Assembly (NCBI GenBank): GCA_030656145.1
Contig: JAUSOF010000030.1
Location: 62,001-126,000, forward strand
Direction: 5' to 3'
DNA length: 64,000 nucleotides
Origin: Pseudomonas sp.
GTDB lineage: Bacteria; Pseudomonadota; Gammaproteobacteria; Pseudomonadales; Pseudomonadaceae
Within the stretch, counting starts at the first letter, position 1. The number at the start of each line of letters is the position of its first letter. Below the pieces are notes generated by a model. That model ran no database searches. It had not been told where the DNA came from and worked only from the letters and a program-made list of their open reading frames with translations. Position numbers and translations under genes: made by a program. Below are positions 57,199 through 64,000 of the stretch, in pieces.

Positions 57199-57729
57199 TC
57201 AAAGTGGGCTGATGCGCACCAGTAGGCCAAGGCTGCCGTGGTCGAGGTAGGTCAGTTCGCCGCTTTGCAGGCGCACGCTGTGTTTGATCAGTTCGCTGCT
57301 GCTGAGTGAGCCATTGGTATCGAACTGATTGATCCACAGATTGGCGCTCAGGTCGATGAGACGGTTCTGTTTCAGGTCAAGGGTGCCCTCAACTGGATAA
57401 TGACCGAACTGTTCAACGCCTGTGCTCAGCGCCACGCCGCCTGGGCTGGCGCCGATGTTCTGGGTCCAGGCTTTGTGCAATAGCACGGTATAGCCGTTCG
57501 CAGGCGTGAGCTTGCTCGCTTCATTATTCAAGGTTGTGGCGCGCGCCTGGCTGATGTCGATCGGCAATGCCCCTTGTGCCCAGTCGTCAGGCGCTGTGCG
57601 AGCGGCTGGAAACTGCTGGGTTGTTTGCCGGAAAACGATCACTTCAACCTGGAACATCGCCTCGGCAAAGGCTGTTGCGCTGCCCAGTAGCGACAGCAAG
57701 ACAAGTGAGAGCGAGCGAAGTGCGCGCAT
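57199..57729 (-). CDS. csiV: CsiV family protein
   Basis: The 176-residue secreted protein has a signal peptide (LSLVLLSLLGSATAFAEA), then FQVEVIVFRQ and a domain ending LSANLWINQF, ELIKHSVRLQSGELTYLDHG, as in CsiV. In Vibrio, CsiV binds peptidoglycan and passes D-amino-acid signals to the lytic enzyme LpoV/Slt group. Here it lies 12 bases downstream of mfd on the same strand, the usual pairing in Pseudomonas. The Vibrio role may not carry over. Confidence 0.8.
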   Translation of the reverse strand: MRALRSLSLVLLSLLGSATAFAEAMFQVEVIVFRQTTQQFPAARTAPDDWAQGALPIDISQARATTLNNEASKLTPANGYTVLLHKAWTQNIGASPGGVALSTGVEQFGHYPVEGTLDLKQNRLIDLSANLWINQFDTNGSLSSSELIKHSVRLQSGELTYLDHGSLGLLVRISPL

Positions 57730-57741
57730 GTTGTCAGTCCT

Positions 57742-60700
57742 TTAAGTAGAGGGGGTGAGGCGCGCGAATAGCGCTTCCACGGTATCGAATCTATTTTCCG
57801 GGCGCTCCATCGGCACCTGGAATTTGAACAGTGTTGCGCCCTCGAATTTGTAGCGATTAGGCGCGCCCTGGATCAGCTTGATCAGGGTCAGCGGGTCGAC
57901 ACAGGTGTCAGCGGCAAACTCGATACGGCCACCTTGCGGCCCGGCGTCGACCTTTTTGATGCCGAGTTTCTCCGCCTGCAGTTTTAGGAGGGTCAGGCGC
58001 ACCAGGTTCTTGCTCGGTTCAGGCAGCAGGCCGAAGCGGTCGATCATTTCCACCTGCAGCTCTTTCAGGCCATCCTCGTCGGCAGCCGACGCGATGCGCT
58101 TGTAGAGGATCAACCGTGCGTGCACGTCTGGCAGGTAGTCTTCCGGGATCAGTGCGGCTACTCGCAGGTTGATCTCGGGGCCGCCGCCCAGCGGTTGCTC
58201 AAGGTTGGGTTGTTCGCCCTTGCGGATCGACTTCACCGCCCGCTCAAGCATTTCCATATACAGGGTAAAGCCTACGGCCTGGATCTGCCCGCTCTGGCCG
58301 TCGCCGAGCAGTTCGCCAGCGCCGCGGATTTCCAGGTCGTGGGTGGCCAGCAGGAAGCCGGCGCCGAGATCCTGGGCGCCGGAGATTGCTTCAAGACGCT
58401 TCTGCGCGTCGTCGGTCATCTGCTTGCGCGGTGGGGTCAGCAGGTAGGCGTAGGCCTGGTGGTGGCTACGGCCGACCCGTCCGCGCAATTGGTGCAGCTG
58501 CGCCAGGCCGAATTTGTCAGCGCGCTCGATGATGATGGTGTTGGCGCTGGGCACGTCGATACCGGTTTCAATGATGGTCGAGGCGATCAGTACGTTGAAA
58601 CGCTTGTGGTAGAAATCGCCCATCACCTGTTCCAGTTCGCGCTCGCGCATCTGCCCGTGGCCGATGCCGATGCGTGCTTCGGGAACCAGTTCGGCCAGAT
58701 CGGCAGCGCATTTCTCGATGGTCTTGACGTCGTTGTGCAGGTAGTAGACCTGCCCGCCGCGGAGCAACTCGCGCAGCAGCGCTTCCTTGATGGTCGGGTT
58801 GTTCTGCTCCATCACGAAGGTGCGCACCGACAGGCGGCGCGCCGGCGGCGTGGCGATGATCGACAGGTCGCGCATGCCGGCCACGGCCATGTTCAGGGTG
58901 CGCGGTATAGGTGTGGCGGTCAGGGTGAGGATATCCACTTCGCTGCGCAAGGCCTTGAGCTGCTCTTTCTGGCGCACACCGAAACGGTGTTCCTCATCGA
59001 TGATCACCAGGCCCAGGTCTTTGAACTGGACGTCACCCTGCAGCAACTTGTGGGTGCCAATGACGATGTCGACCTTACCCTCACTCAGTTGCTGTACGGC
59101 GCTCGCGACTTCCTTGGTGCTCTTGAAGCGGCTCATCACCTCGACATTCACCGGCCAGTCGGCAAAGCGGTCGCGAAAGCTGTTGTAGTGCTGTTGGGCG
59201 AGTAGGGTGGTCGGCACCAGTACGGCCACCTGGCGACCGCTGTGCACGGCGATAAAAGCGGCGCGCATGGCTACTTCGGTCTTGCCGAAGCCGACGTCGC
59301 CGCAGATCAGGCGATCCATCGGCTTGGGCGCAAGCATGTCATCGCGCACCGCGTCGATGGCGGTTTGCTGGTCCGGCGTTTCTTCAAAGGGGAAACCGGC
59401 GCTGAAGGTCTCGTAATCGAGTTGCGGATCGGCAAACGCATAGCCCTCACGAGCGGCGCGGCGGGCGTAGATATCGAGCAGTTCGGCTGCGACATCGCGC
59501 ACTTGTTCGGCGGCCTTACGCTTGGCTTTCTGCCAGATTTCCGAGCCGAGGCGGTGCAGCGGGGCCAGCGCGTCGTCGCTGCCGGTGTAGCGGGCGATCA
59601 GGTGCAGGCTAGCCACTGGTACGTAGAGCTTGGCTTCCTCGGCATACATCAGGGCGAGGAATTCGGCCGCCTGGCCGTCGAACTCCATGGTCTCCAGGCC
59701 CAGGTAGCGGCCGACGCCGTGATCGATATGCACCACGGGCGCGCCCTCGCGCAGTTCGGCGAGGTTCTTGATCACGTTGTCACCGCCGTCGCGTGATTTC
59801 TCGCGGCGGCGGCGTTGCATGACACGCTGGCCGAACAGAGGGCTTTCGGCAATCAGCGCCAGGTCGTCGAGCAGTAGGCCGTCGTCGAGCGGGGCAATGG
59901 TGATGCCCAGGCGCTCCTTGCTGGCGGTGAACTCTGGCCAGCTGGCCACTTCCCTAGGCTTGAGTTTGAGACGAGCGAGTAGCTCCAGCAGTACTTCACG
60001 GCGCCCGGCGGACTCTGCGCAGAACAGCACGCGGCCCGGATATTCTTCGATAAAGCTGCGCAGAGCGGCAAGGGGCTCGCCGGCCTTGGCCTGGATCGCC
60101 AGGTCAGGCAAGGGCTGCGCATTGAAGCGCTGACGGCCGACGCCCGGCTCTATGTCTTGCTGGCTGATGACGACCCGTGGCCACTCTTTCAGGCGGGCGA
60201 AGCAATCATCTACCGGCAGGAAAATATCGGCTGGCGGGAGCAAAGGACGCTCGGGGTCGACCCGGCGCTCATCAAAGCGACTGCGTGCGTCGTTCCAGAA
60301 GTGCTCGGCGGCTTTTTCCACGCCCGGGAGGGAAAATACCTGGGTGTCCTGCGGCAAATAGTCGAACAGGGTCGCGGTTTCTTCGAAAAACAGTGGCAGG
60401 TAATACTCGATGCCCGCTGGGGTAATGCCCGTGGAGAGGTCCTGGTAGATCGGGCAGCGGCGGAAGTCGACATCGAAGCGATCACGAAAGCGCCCGCGAA
60501 AATCGATAACGGCCTTTTTCTCCAGCGGGAATTCGCGGGCCGGCAGCAGCTTGATCGATTGGACTTTGTCGATCGAACGTTGGGTTTCCGGGTCGAAGGT
60601 GCGCAGGGTTTCGATTTCATCATCGAACAGGTCGATGCGGTACGGCTGGCTACTGCCCATCGGGAACAGATCGATCAGCGCGCCGCGTACGGCGAACTCG

Positions 60701-61179
60701 CCGTGCTCGTACACCGTATCTACACAGCGATAGCCTGCCGCCTCCAGGTTGCCGCGCATCTGGTTGACGTCGAGTTGCTGGCCGACGTGCATGACCAGGC
60801 TGCTGCCGAGCAGGAACCGCTTGGGGGCCAGGCGATGTAGGGCGGTGGTGATGGGCACTACCAAGACGCCATGCTTGAGCTCGGGCAGGCGATAGAGTGC
60901 TGAAATTCGCTGGGAAATGATGTCTTGGTGCGGTGAAAACAGGTCGTAGGGCAAGGTTTCCCAGTCAGGGAAATGCAGCACCGGCAGCTCCGGGGCGAAG
61001 AAGCTCAGTTCCTGCTGCAGGCGCTCGGCATTCTGACTGTCAGCAGTCAATAGCAGAGTAAAGCGCTTGGCGCTGCTGGCAGCTTCGGCAATCGCCAGGC
61101 TTAGTGCGGCACCGGGCAAGTTGCCCCAGTGCTGTTTTCCGGCGGTGGCGGGCAGGGACGGTAGACGCAGTACGGACAT
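57742..61179 (-). CDS. mfd: Transcription-repair coupling factor Mfd
   Basis: The 1145-residue ATPase removes stalled RNA polymerase and recruits UvrA. Its domains in order are a UvrB-like N-terminus (about residues 15-340), an RNA-polymerase-interacting domain with the LREGAPVVHIDHGVGRYLGL Tudor-like fold (about 480-550), RecG-like translocase motifs (ICGDVGFGKTEVAMRAAF, VIIDEEHRFGVRQKEQLKAL, LHQLRGRVGRSHHQAYAYLL) and a C-terminal TRCF domain. ATG 61179 gives the family start MSVLRLPSLP; an in-frame GTG at 61194 has no better ribosome site. It is divergent from the GAPDH gene. Confidence 0.96.
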   Translation of the reverse strand: MSVLRLPSLPATAGKQHWGNLPGAALSLAIAEAASSAKRFTLLLTADSQNAERLQQELSFFAPELPVLHFPDWETLPYDLFSPHQDIISQRISALYRLPELKHGVLVVPITTALHRLAPKRFLLGSSLVMHVGQQLDVNQMRGNLEAAGYRCVDTVYEHGEFAVRGALIDLFPMGSSQPYRIDLFDDEIETLRTFDPETQRSIDKVQSIKLLPAREFPLEKKAVIDFRGRFRDRFDVDFRRCPIYQDLSTGITPAGIEYYLPLFFEETATLFDYLPQDTQVFSLPGVEKAAEHFWNDARSRFDERRVDPERPLLPPADIFLPVDDCFARLKEWPRVVISQQDIEPGVGRQRFNAQPLPDLAIQAKAGEPLAALRSFIEEYPGRVLFCAESAGRREVLLELLARLKLKPREVASWPEFTASKERLGITIAPLDDGLLLDDLALIAESPLFGQRVMQRRRREKSRDGGDNVIKNLAELREGAPVVHIDHGVGRYLGLETMEFDGQAAEFLALMYAEEAKLYVPVASLHLIARYTGSDDALAPLHRLGSEIWQKAKRKAAEQVRDVAAELLDIYARRAAREGYAFADPQLDYETFSAGFPFEETPDQQTAIDAVRDDMLAPKPMDRLICGDVGFGKTEVAMRAAFIAVHSGRQVAVLVPTTLLAQQHYNSFRDRFADWPVNVEVMSRFKSTKEVASAVQQLSEGKVDIVIGTHKLLQGDVQFKDLGLVIIDEEHRFGVRQKEQLKALRSEVDILTLTATPIPRTLNMAVAGMRDLSIIATPPARRLSVRTFVMEQNNPTIKEALLRELLRGGQVYYLHNDVKTIEKCAADLAELVPEARIGIGHGQMRERELEQVMGDFYHKRFNVLIASTIIETGIDVPSANTIIIERADKFGLAQLHQLRGRVGRSHHQAYAYLLTPPRKQMTDDAQKRLEAISGAQDLGAGFLLATHDLEIRGAGELLGDGQSGQIQAVGFTLYMEMLERAVKSIRKGEQPNLEQPLGGGPEINLRVAALIPEDYLPDVHARLILYKRIASAADEDGLKELQVEMIDRFGLLPEPSKNLVRLTLLKLQAEKLGIKKVDAGPQGGRIEFAADTCVDPLTLIKLIQGAPNRYKFEGATLFKFQVPMERPENRFDTVEALFARLTPST

Positions 61180-61346
61180 GGGCGTTACAGGCACGGGCGG
61201 CTCACGGGCATGGCGACATGGCCTGCGATTGTATCTATCCGCGCGTGTTGCTGTCAGTGTTTCGTCCGTTGCAGATTGCCGATGATTGCCTTGGCCGGCA
61301 TAATGTAGCCCCTTTTTTCAGCCCCTACATATGGAAGGTACTGCCC

Positions 61347-62795
61347 GTGAATCAGAAGCCCGACCAGTGTCTCGGTGAGTGGATTGATCGTGAAGCCCTC
61401 GCAGAAGCGATGATTCCATTGATTGGTCAGCTCTACCGCAACAACAACGTAGTCACCTCGATCTACGGTCGTAGCCTGATCAACCGTTCGGTCATTCAGA
61501 TTCTCAAAGCCCATCGCTACGCGCGCCATCGCCTGGATGGCGATGCCGAGCTGTCGGTGCATGACACGTTCCCGATGCTCAAGACCATGAGCGAGCTCAA
61601 GCTGGGTTCTGCTTCCGTGGATTTGGGCCGGATGATGGCCAAGTACCTGGAAGAGGCCAATGGCCGCAGCATTGAGCAGTTCGTGCGCGACGAGCTGGAA
61701 CCGGTAGCCGGCCAGCAGAATGTCGCGGCACGCAAGGGCACCGATGTGGTGCTCTATGGTTTTGGTCGTATTGGCCGTCTGTTGGCGCGCATCCTGATCG
61801 AGAAGACCGGTGGCGGTGATGGCCTGCGTCTGCGCGCTATTGTTGTGCGCAAGGGTGCTGAAAACGATCTGGAGAAACGTGCCAGTTTGCTGCGTCGCGA
61901 CTCGGTGCATGGCCCGTTCGATGGCACCATCGTGATCGATGAAGAAAACAACACCATTACCGCAAATGGCAACCTGATTCAGGTGATTTACGCCAAGTCG
62001 CCGACTGAAGTCGATTACACCCAGTATGGTATCGACAACGCGCTGCTGGTTGATAACACCGGTGTGTGGCGTGATGCCGAGGGCTTGAGCCAGCATCTAG
62101 CCTGTCCTGGCATTGATCGTGTGGTGCTGACTGCGCCAGGTAAGGGTGCGCTGAAAAACATCGTGCACGGCATCAACCATGGCGATATCACCCCCGACGA
62201 CAAGATCGTTTCTGCAGCTTCCTGTACCACCAACGCCATTGTGCCGGTGCTCAAGGCGGTGAATGACAAGTACGGCATCATCAATGGGCACGTCGAAACC
62301 GTGCATTCGTACACCAACGACCAGAACCTGATCGACAACTTCCACAAGGGCAGTCGTCGTGGTCGTAGTGCCGCGCTGAACATGGTGATCACCGAGACCG
62401 GTGCTGCCACTGCTGCTGCCAAGGCGCTGCCGGTACTCAAGGGCAAGTTGACTGGCAATGCCATCCGCGTGCCGACGCCGAACGTGTCCATGGCCATTCT
62501 CAATCTGAATCTGGAAAAGCCTGCAACCCGTGAAGAGATGAACGAGTACCTGCGCTACATGGCGCTGCACTCGGATCTGCATAAGCAGATCGACTTCGTC
62601 AACTCCCAGGAAGTGGTCTCCACCGACTTCGTTGGCTCGCGTCACGCTGGCGTAGTCGATGCCGAAGCGACCATCTGCAATGACAATCGCGTTGTCCTCT
62701 ACGTCTGGTACGACAACGAGTTTGGCTATAGCTGTCAGGTGGTTCGTGTGATGGAAGACATGGTCGGCGTCAATCCGCCGGCTTTCCCACGCTAA
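61347..62795 (+). CDS. Glyceraldehyde-3-phosphate dehydrogenase, long form
   Basis: The 482-residue protein has about 125 extra N-terminal residues before the usual GAPDH Rossmann domain (VVLYGFGRIGRLLARILIEK). The catalytic Cys293 lies in VSAASCTTNAIVPVLK, followed by HSYTNDQNLIDNFHKGSRRG and YDNEFGYSCQVVRVM. Such long enzymes occur in Pseudomonas (PA3001) beside a conventional Gap. The GTG start has GGAAGG eight bases upstream. Cofactor preference and direction are not evident. A strong terminator follows. Confidence 0.92.
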   Translation: MNQKPDQCLGEWIDREALAEAMIPLIGQLYRNNNVVTSIYGRSLINRSVIQILKAHRYARHRLDGDAELSVHDTFPMLKTMSELKLGSASVDLGRMMAKYLEEANGRSIEQFVRDELEPVAGQQNVAARKGTDVVLYGFGRIGRLLARILIEKTGGGDGLRLRAIVVRKGAENDLEKRASLLRRDSVHGPFDGTIVIDEENNTITANGNLIQVIYAKSPTEVDYTQYGIDNALLVDNTGVWRDAEGLSQHLACPGIDRVVLTAPGKGALKNIVHGINHGDITPDDKIVSAASCTTNAIVPVLKAVNDKYGIINGHVETVHSYTNDQNLIDNFHKGSRRGRSAALNMVITETGAATAAAKALPVLKGKLTGNAIRVPTPNVSMAILNLNLEKPATREEMNEYLRYMALHSDLHKQIDFVNSQEVVSTDFVGSRHAGVVDAEATICNDNRVVLYVWYDNEFGYSCQVVRVMEDMVGVNPPAFPR

Positions 62796-62811
62796 GCGCT
62801 AGCGGCAATTG

Positions 62812-62841
62812 AAAAAACGGGAGCTTCGGCTCCCGTTTTTT
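62812..62841. terminator. Terminator after the GAPDH gene
   Basis: A perfect 13-pair stem (AAAAAACGGGAGC and complement) is capped by a TTCG tetraloop and flanked by A and T runs, so it can work in both directions, between the GAPDH gene and the convergent secreted-protein gene. Confidence 0.93.
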
Positions 62842-62917
62842 ATTTGGGTTTGCTGGCTAGTCGACCGTGTTTAATTGCGGGCGGGTAAGCGCTGCCGCTT
62901 TTTCAGCCGCTTCCTGA

Positions 62918-63478
62918 TCAGTTGCTGAGTAAGCTGCTGCGTAGCTTATCCGATAGGCCGTTGGGTGCCAGCCAGATGCCTAGGTAGGCGCTGGCCAGTT
63001 CCTGGTTGTTGCTGGTGAAGGTGGTCTTGCTGTTGCGTTCCAGGCTCAGGCCGCTATTGGTGTTGTAGTTAAGCGCATAACGATCGCCTGGGTTGATGTC
63101 GCGGAAGCTGGCGTGCAAGGCGTCCACGTCACTGCGCAGGCGCTCGATCGTGGCGGGGTCATGTTGCTTCTTCAGTGTGCTCCAGGCGGCCTCAATCACG
63201 TCTTTGCGCTGAATTTTTCGGAAATAGTAGAGTTCCAGGCGCTTGCTGCTTTGTTGGTCAACTGCCTGGGCTGGGCTGACGCTGGGTTCTGCATAAAGGG
63301 CGGCGGCGTAGACGTCGGCCCACAGGTAGCGCAGGACGGTTTGGTTCTTGCGCTCCAGGCTTACTTGGTCCAGGGTCGCTTGCGCGGCGAAGTTCGCCTG
63401 ACGCAAGCGTTCGTCTGTACTGGCCAGCAGGGCAGGGCTGAGCAGGAGCAGGGTGGTAAGTAGCAGTAGTTTGCGCAT
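62918..63478 (-). CDS. Chalcone-isomerase-like secreted protein
   Basis: The 186-residue protein has a signal peptide (LLLLTTLLLLSPALLASTDE). The mature domain contains TVLRYLWADVYAAALY and LELYYFRKIQRKDVIEAAWSTL, resembling the bacterial chalcone-isomerase-like family (PF16036 type), whose members are periplasmic and not known to act on flavonoids. The ligand is perhaps a fatty acid. It lies between the GAPDH and nqrA genes. The family call is by pattern and moderately sure. Confidence 0.7.
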   Translation of the reverse strand: MRKLLLLTTLLLLSPALLASTDERLRQANFAAQATLDQVSLERKNQTVLRYLWADVYAAALYAEPSVSPAQAVDQQSSKRLELYYFRKIQRKDVIEAAWSTLKKQHDPATIERLRSDVDALHASFRDINPGDRYALNYNTNSGLSLERNSKTTFTSNNQELASAYLGIWLAPNGLSDKLRSSLLSN

Positions 63479-63612
63479 GCTGTGACTCCGGGTGCGGGGT
63501 GTATTGCCATTTCACCTGGGCAATGATTTGAGTCAAGTTCGGACTGTTGCACCCTGTTACGGAAAGCCCAAAAAAAGCAAGCGCTTGGGTGGTCAGTCGG
63601 GGGTCACGTCTT

Positions 63613-63618
63613 TATAAT
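63613..63618 (+). promoter_or_regulatory. Candidate -10 box of the nqr operon
   Basis: A perfect TATAAT lies 134 bases before the nqrA ATG in a locally AT-rich stretch. No good -35 hexamer sits at 16-18 bases; TTGGGT at 63585-63590 is 22 bases away, so an activator may be needed or the call is wrong. Confidence 0.4.
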
Positions 63619-63651
63619 AAAACGGATTTTTTACCCGCGCTCGGCATCATT

Positions 63652-63681
63652 ACCCACGCCAATAACGTTATTGGTGTGGGT
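63652..63681. promoter_or_regulatory. 30-bp near-perfect palindrome in the nqrA leader
   Basis: ACCCACGCCAATAAC is followed directly by GTTATTGGTGTGGGT. The only mismatch would be a G-U pair in RNA. With no loop it is a better DNA operator than an RNA hairpin, though the RNA could open its centre as a loop. It lies 70 bases before the nqrA start. Confidence 0.7.
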
Positions 63682-63718
63682 TTGGCTATTAAGCATCCAG
63701 ATGCCGCCCGTATTTTAA

Positions 63719-64000
<282 letters not shown>

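Noticed and set aside
58120-59205. A 361-codon plus-strand open frame
   Set aside because: It is antisense to mfd and shows no domain features.

Overview
The window is a 64 kb piece of a Pseudomonas chromosome. Coding is dense and GC-rich, and the gene families and gene order match what I remember of the genus. Two blocks can be compared with P. aeruginosa PAO1 from memory (no search was run). The block at about 4.7-21.8 kb (ppc, adk, tsaB, rsmJ, mexL/mexJ/mexK) resembles the PA3688-PA3676 area. The block at about 24.5-64 kb (tRNA-Pro, mobA/moaB/moeA, slt, uup, fadBA, topA, sulA/lexA, psrA, nagZ, mfd, gap, nqrA) resembles PA3031-PA2999. As I recall they are not adjacent in PAO1, so the GH13 phosphorylase stretch at 21.8-24.5 kb looks like a rearrangement junction. 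I cannot name the species.

Layout. 0-5.1 kb: the end of a YcgL gene, a 2-hydroxyacid dehydrogenase, YcgN, a secreted HExxH metallopeptidase-like protein, a TrmH-type RNA methyltransferase, a YajD-type HNH protein and small conserved proteins. 5.2-16.7 kb: PEP carboxylase, adenylate kinase, a periplasmic HAD phosphatase, TsaB, a DUF72 protein, an AraC/GlxA-type regulator, an isocitrate-lyase/PEP-mutase-fold enzyme, an extensin-like protein and RsmJ. 16.9-21.8 kb: a TetR repressor divergent from a two-gene RND efflux operon (MexL/MexJK type). 22.5-24 kb: an orphan sucrose-phosphorylase-like enzyme among REP-type palindromes. 24.5-27.4 kb: tRNA-Pro(CGG), a small lipoprotein, and molybdenum-cofactor genes (mobA divergent from moaB-moeA). 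27.6-33.6 kb: an AraC regulator divergent from an operon for an alkyl-DHAP-synthase-like flavoenzyme, a glycerol-3-phosphate dehydrogenase and an FGGY kinase. This is the best candidate here for an undescribed pathway. 33.8-43.5 kb: YegS-type lipid kinase, CheV, DUF1499 lipoprotein, MOSC protein, lytic transglycosylase Slt, ABC-F ATPase Uup, a universal stress protein and unknowns. 43.5-48.3 kb: a 1 kb gene-poor leader, then fadBA. 48.5-57.1 kb: topA, small conserved genes, the SOS genes lexA and sulA, psrA, an L,D-transpeptidase-like protein, nagZ and a methylthioinosine/methylthioadenosine phosphorylase. 57.2-64 kb: csiV and mfd (minus strand), a long GAPDH, a chalcone-isomerase-like secreted protein and the start of nqrA.

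Regulation can be read directly at three loci. lexA has two tandem SOS boxes over its promoter. psrA has two PsrA-type palindromes that share one base and overlap the predicted -10; PsrA is known to repress fadBA, which lies 8 kb away. topA has a good sigma-70 promoter. The intergenic regions carry at least three families of dispersed inverted repeats. I saw no transposase, integrase, phage gene, rRNA or CRISPR array.
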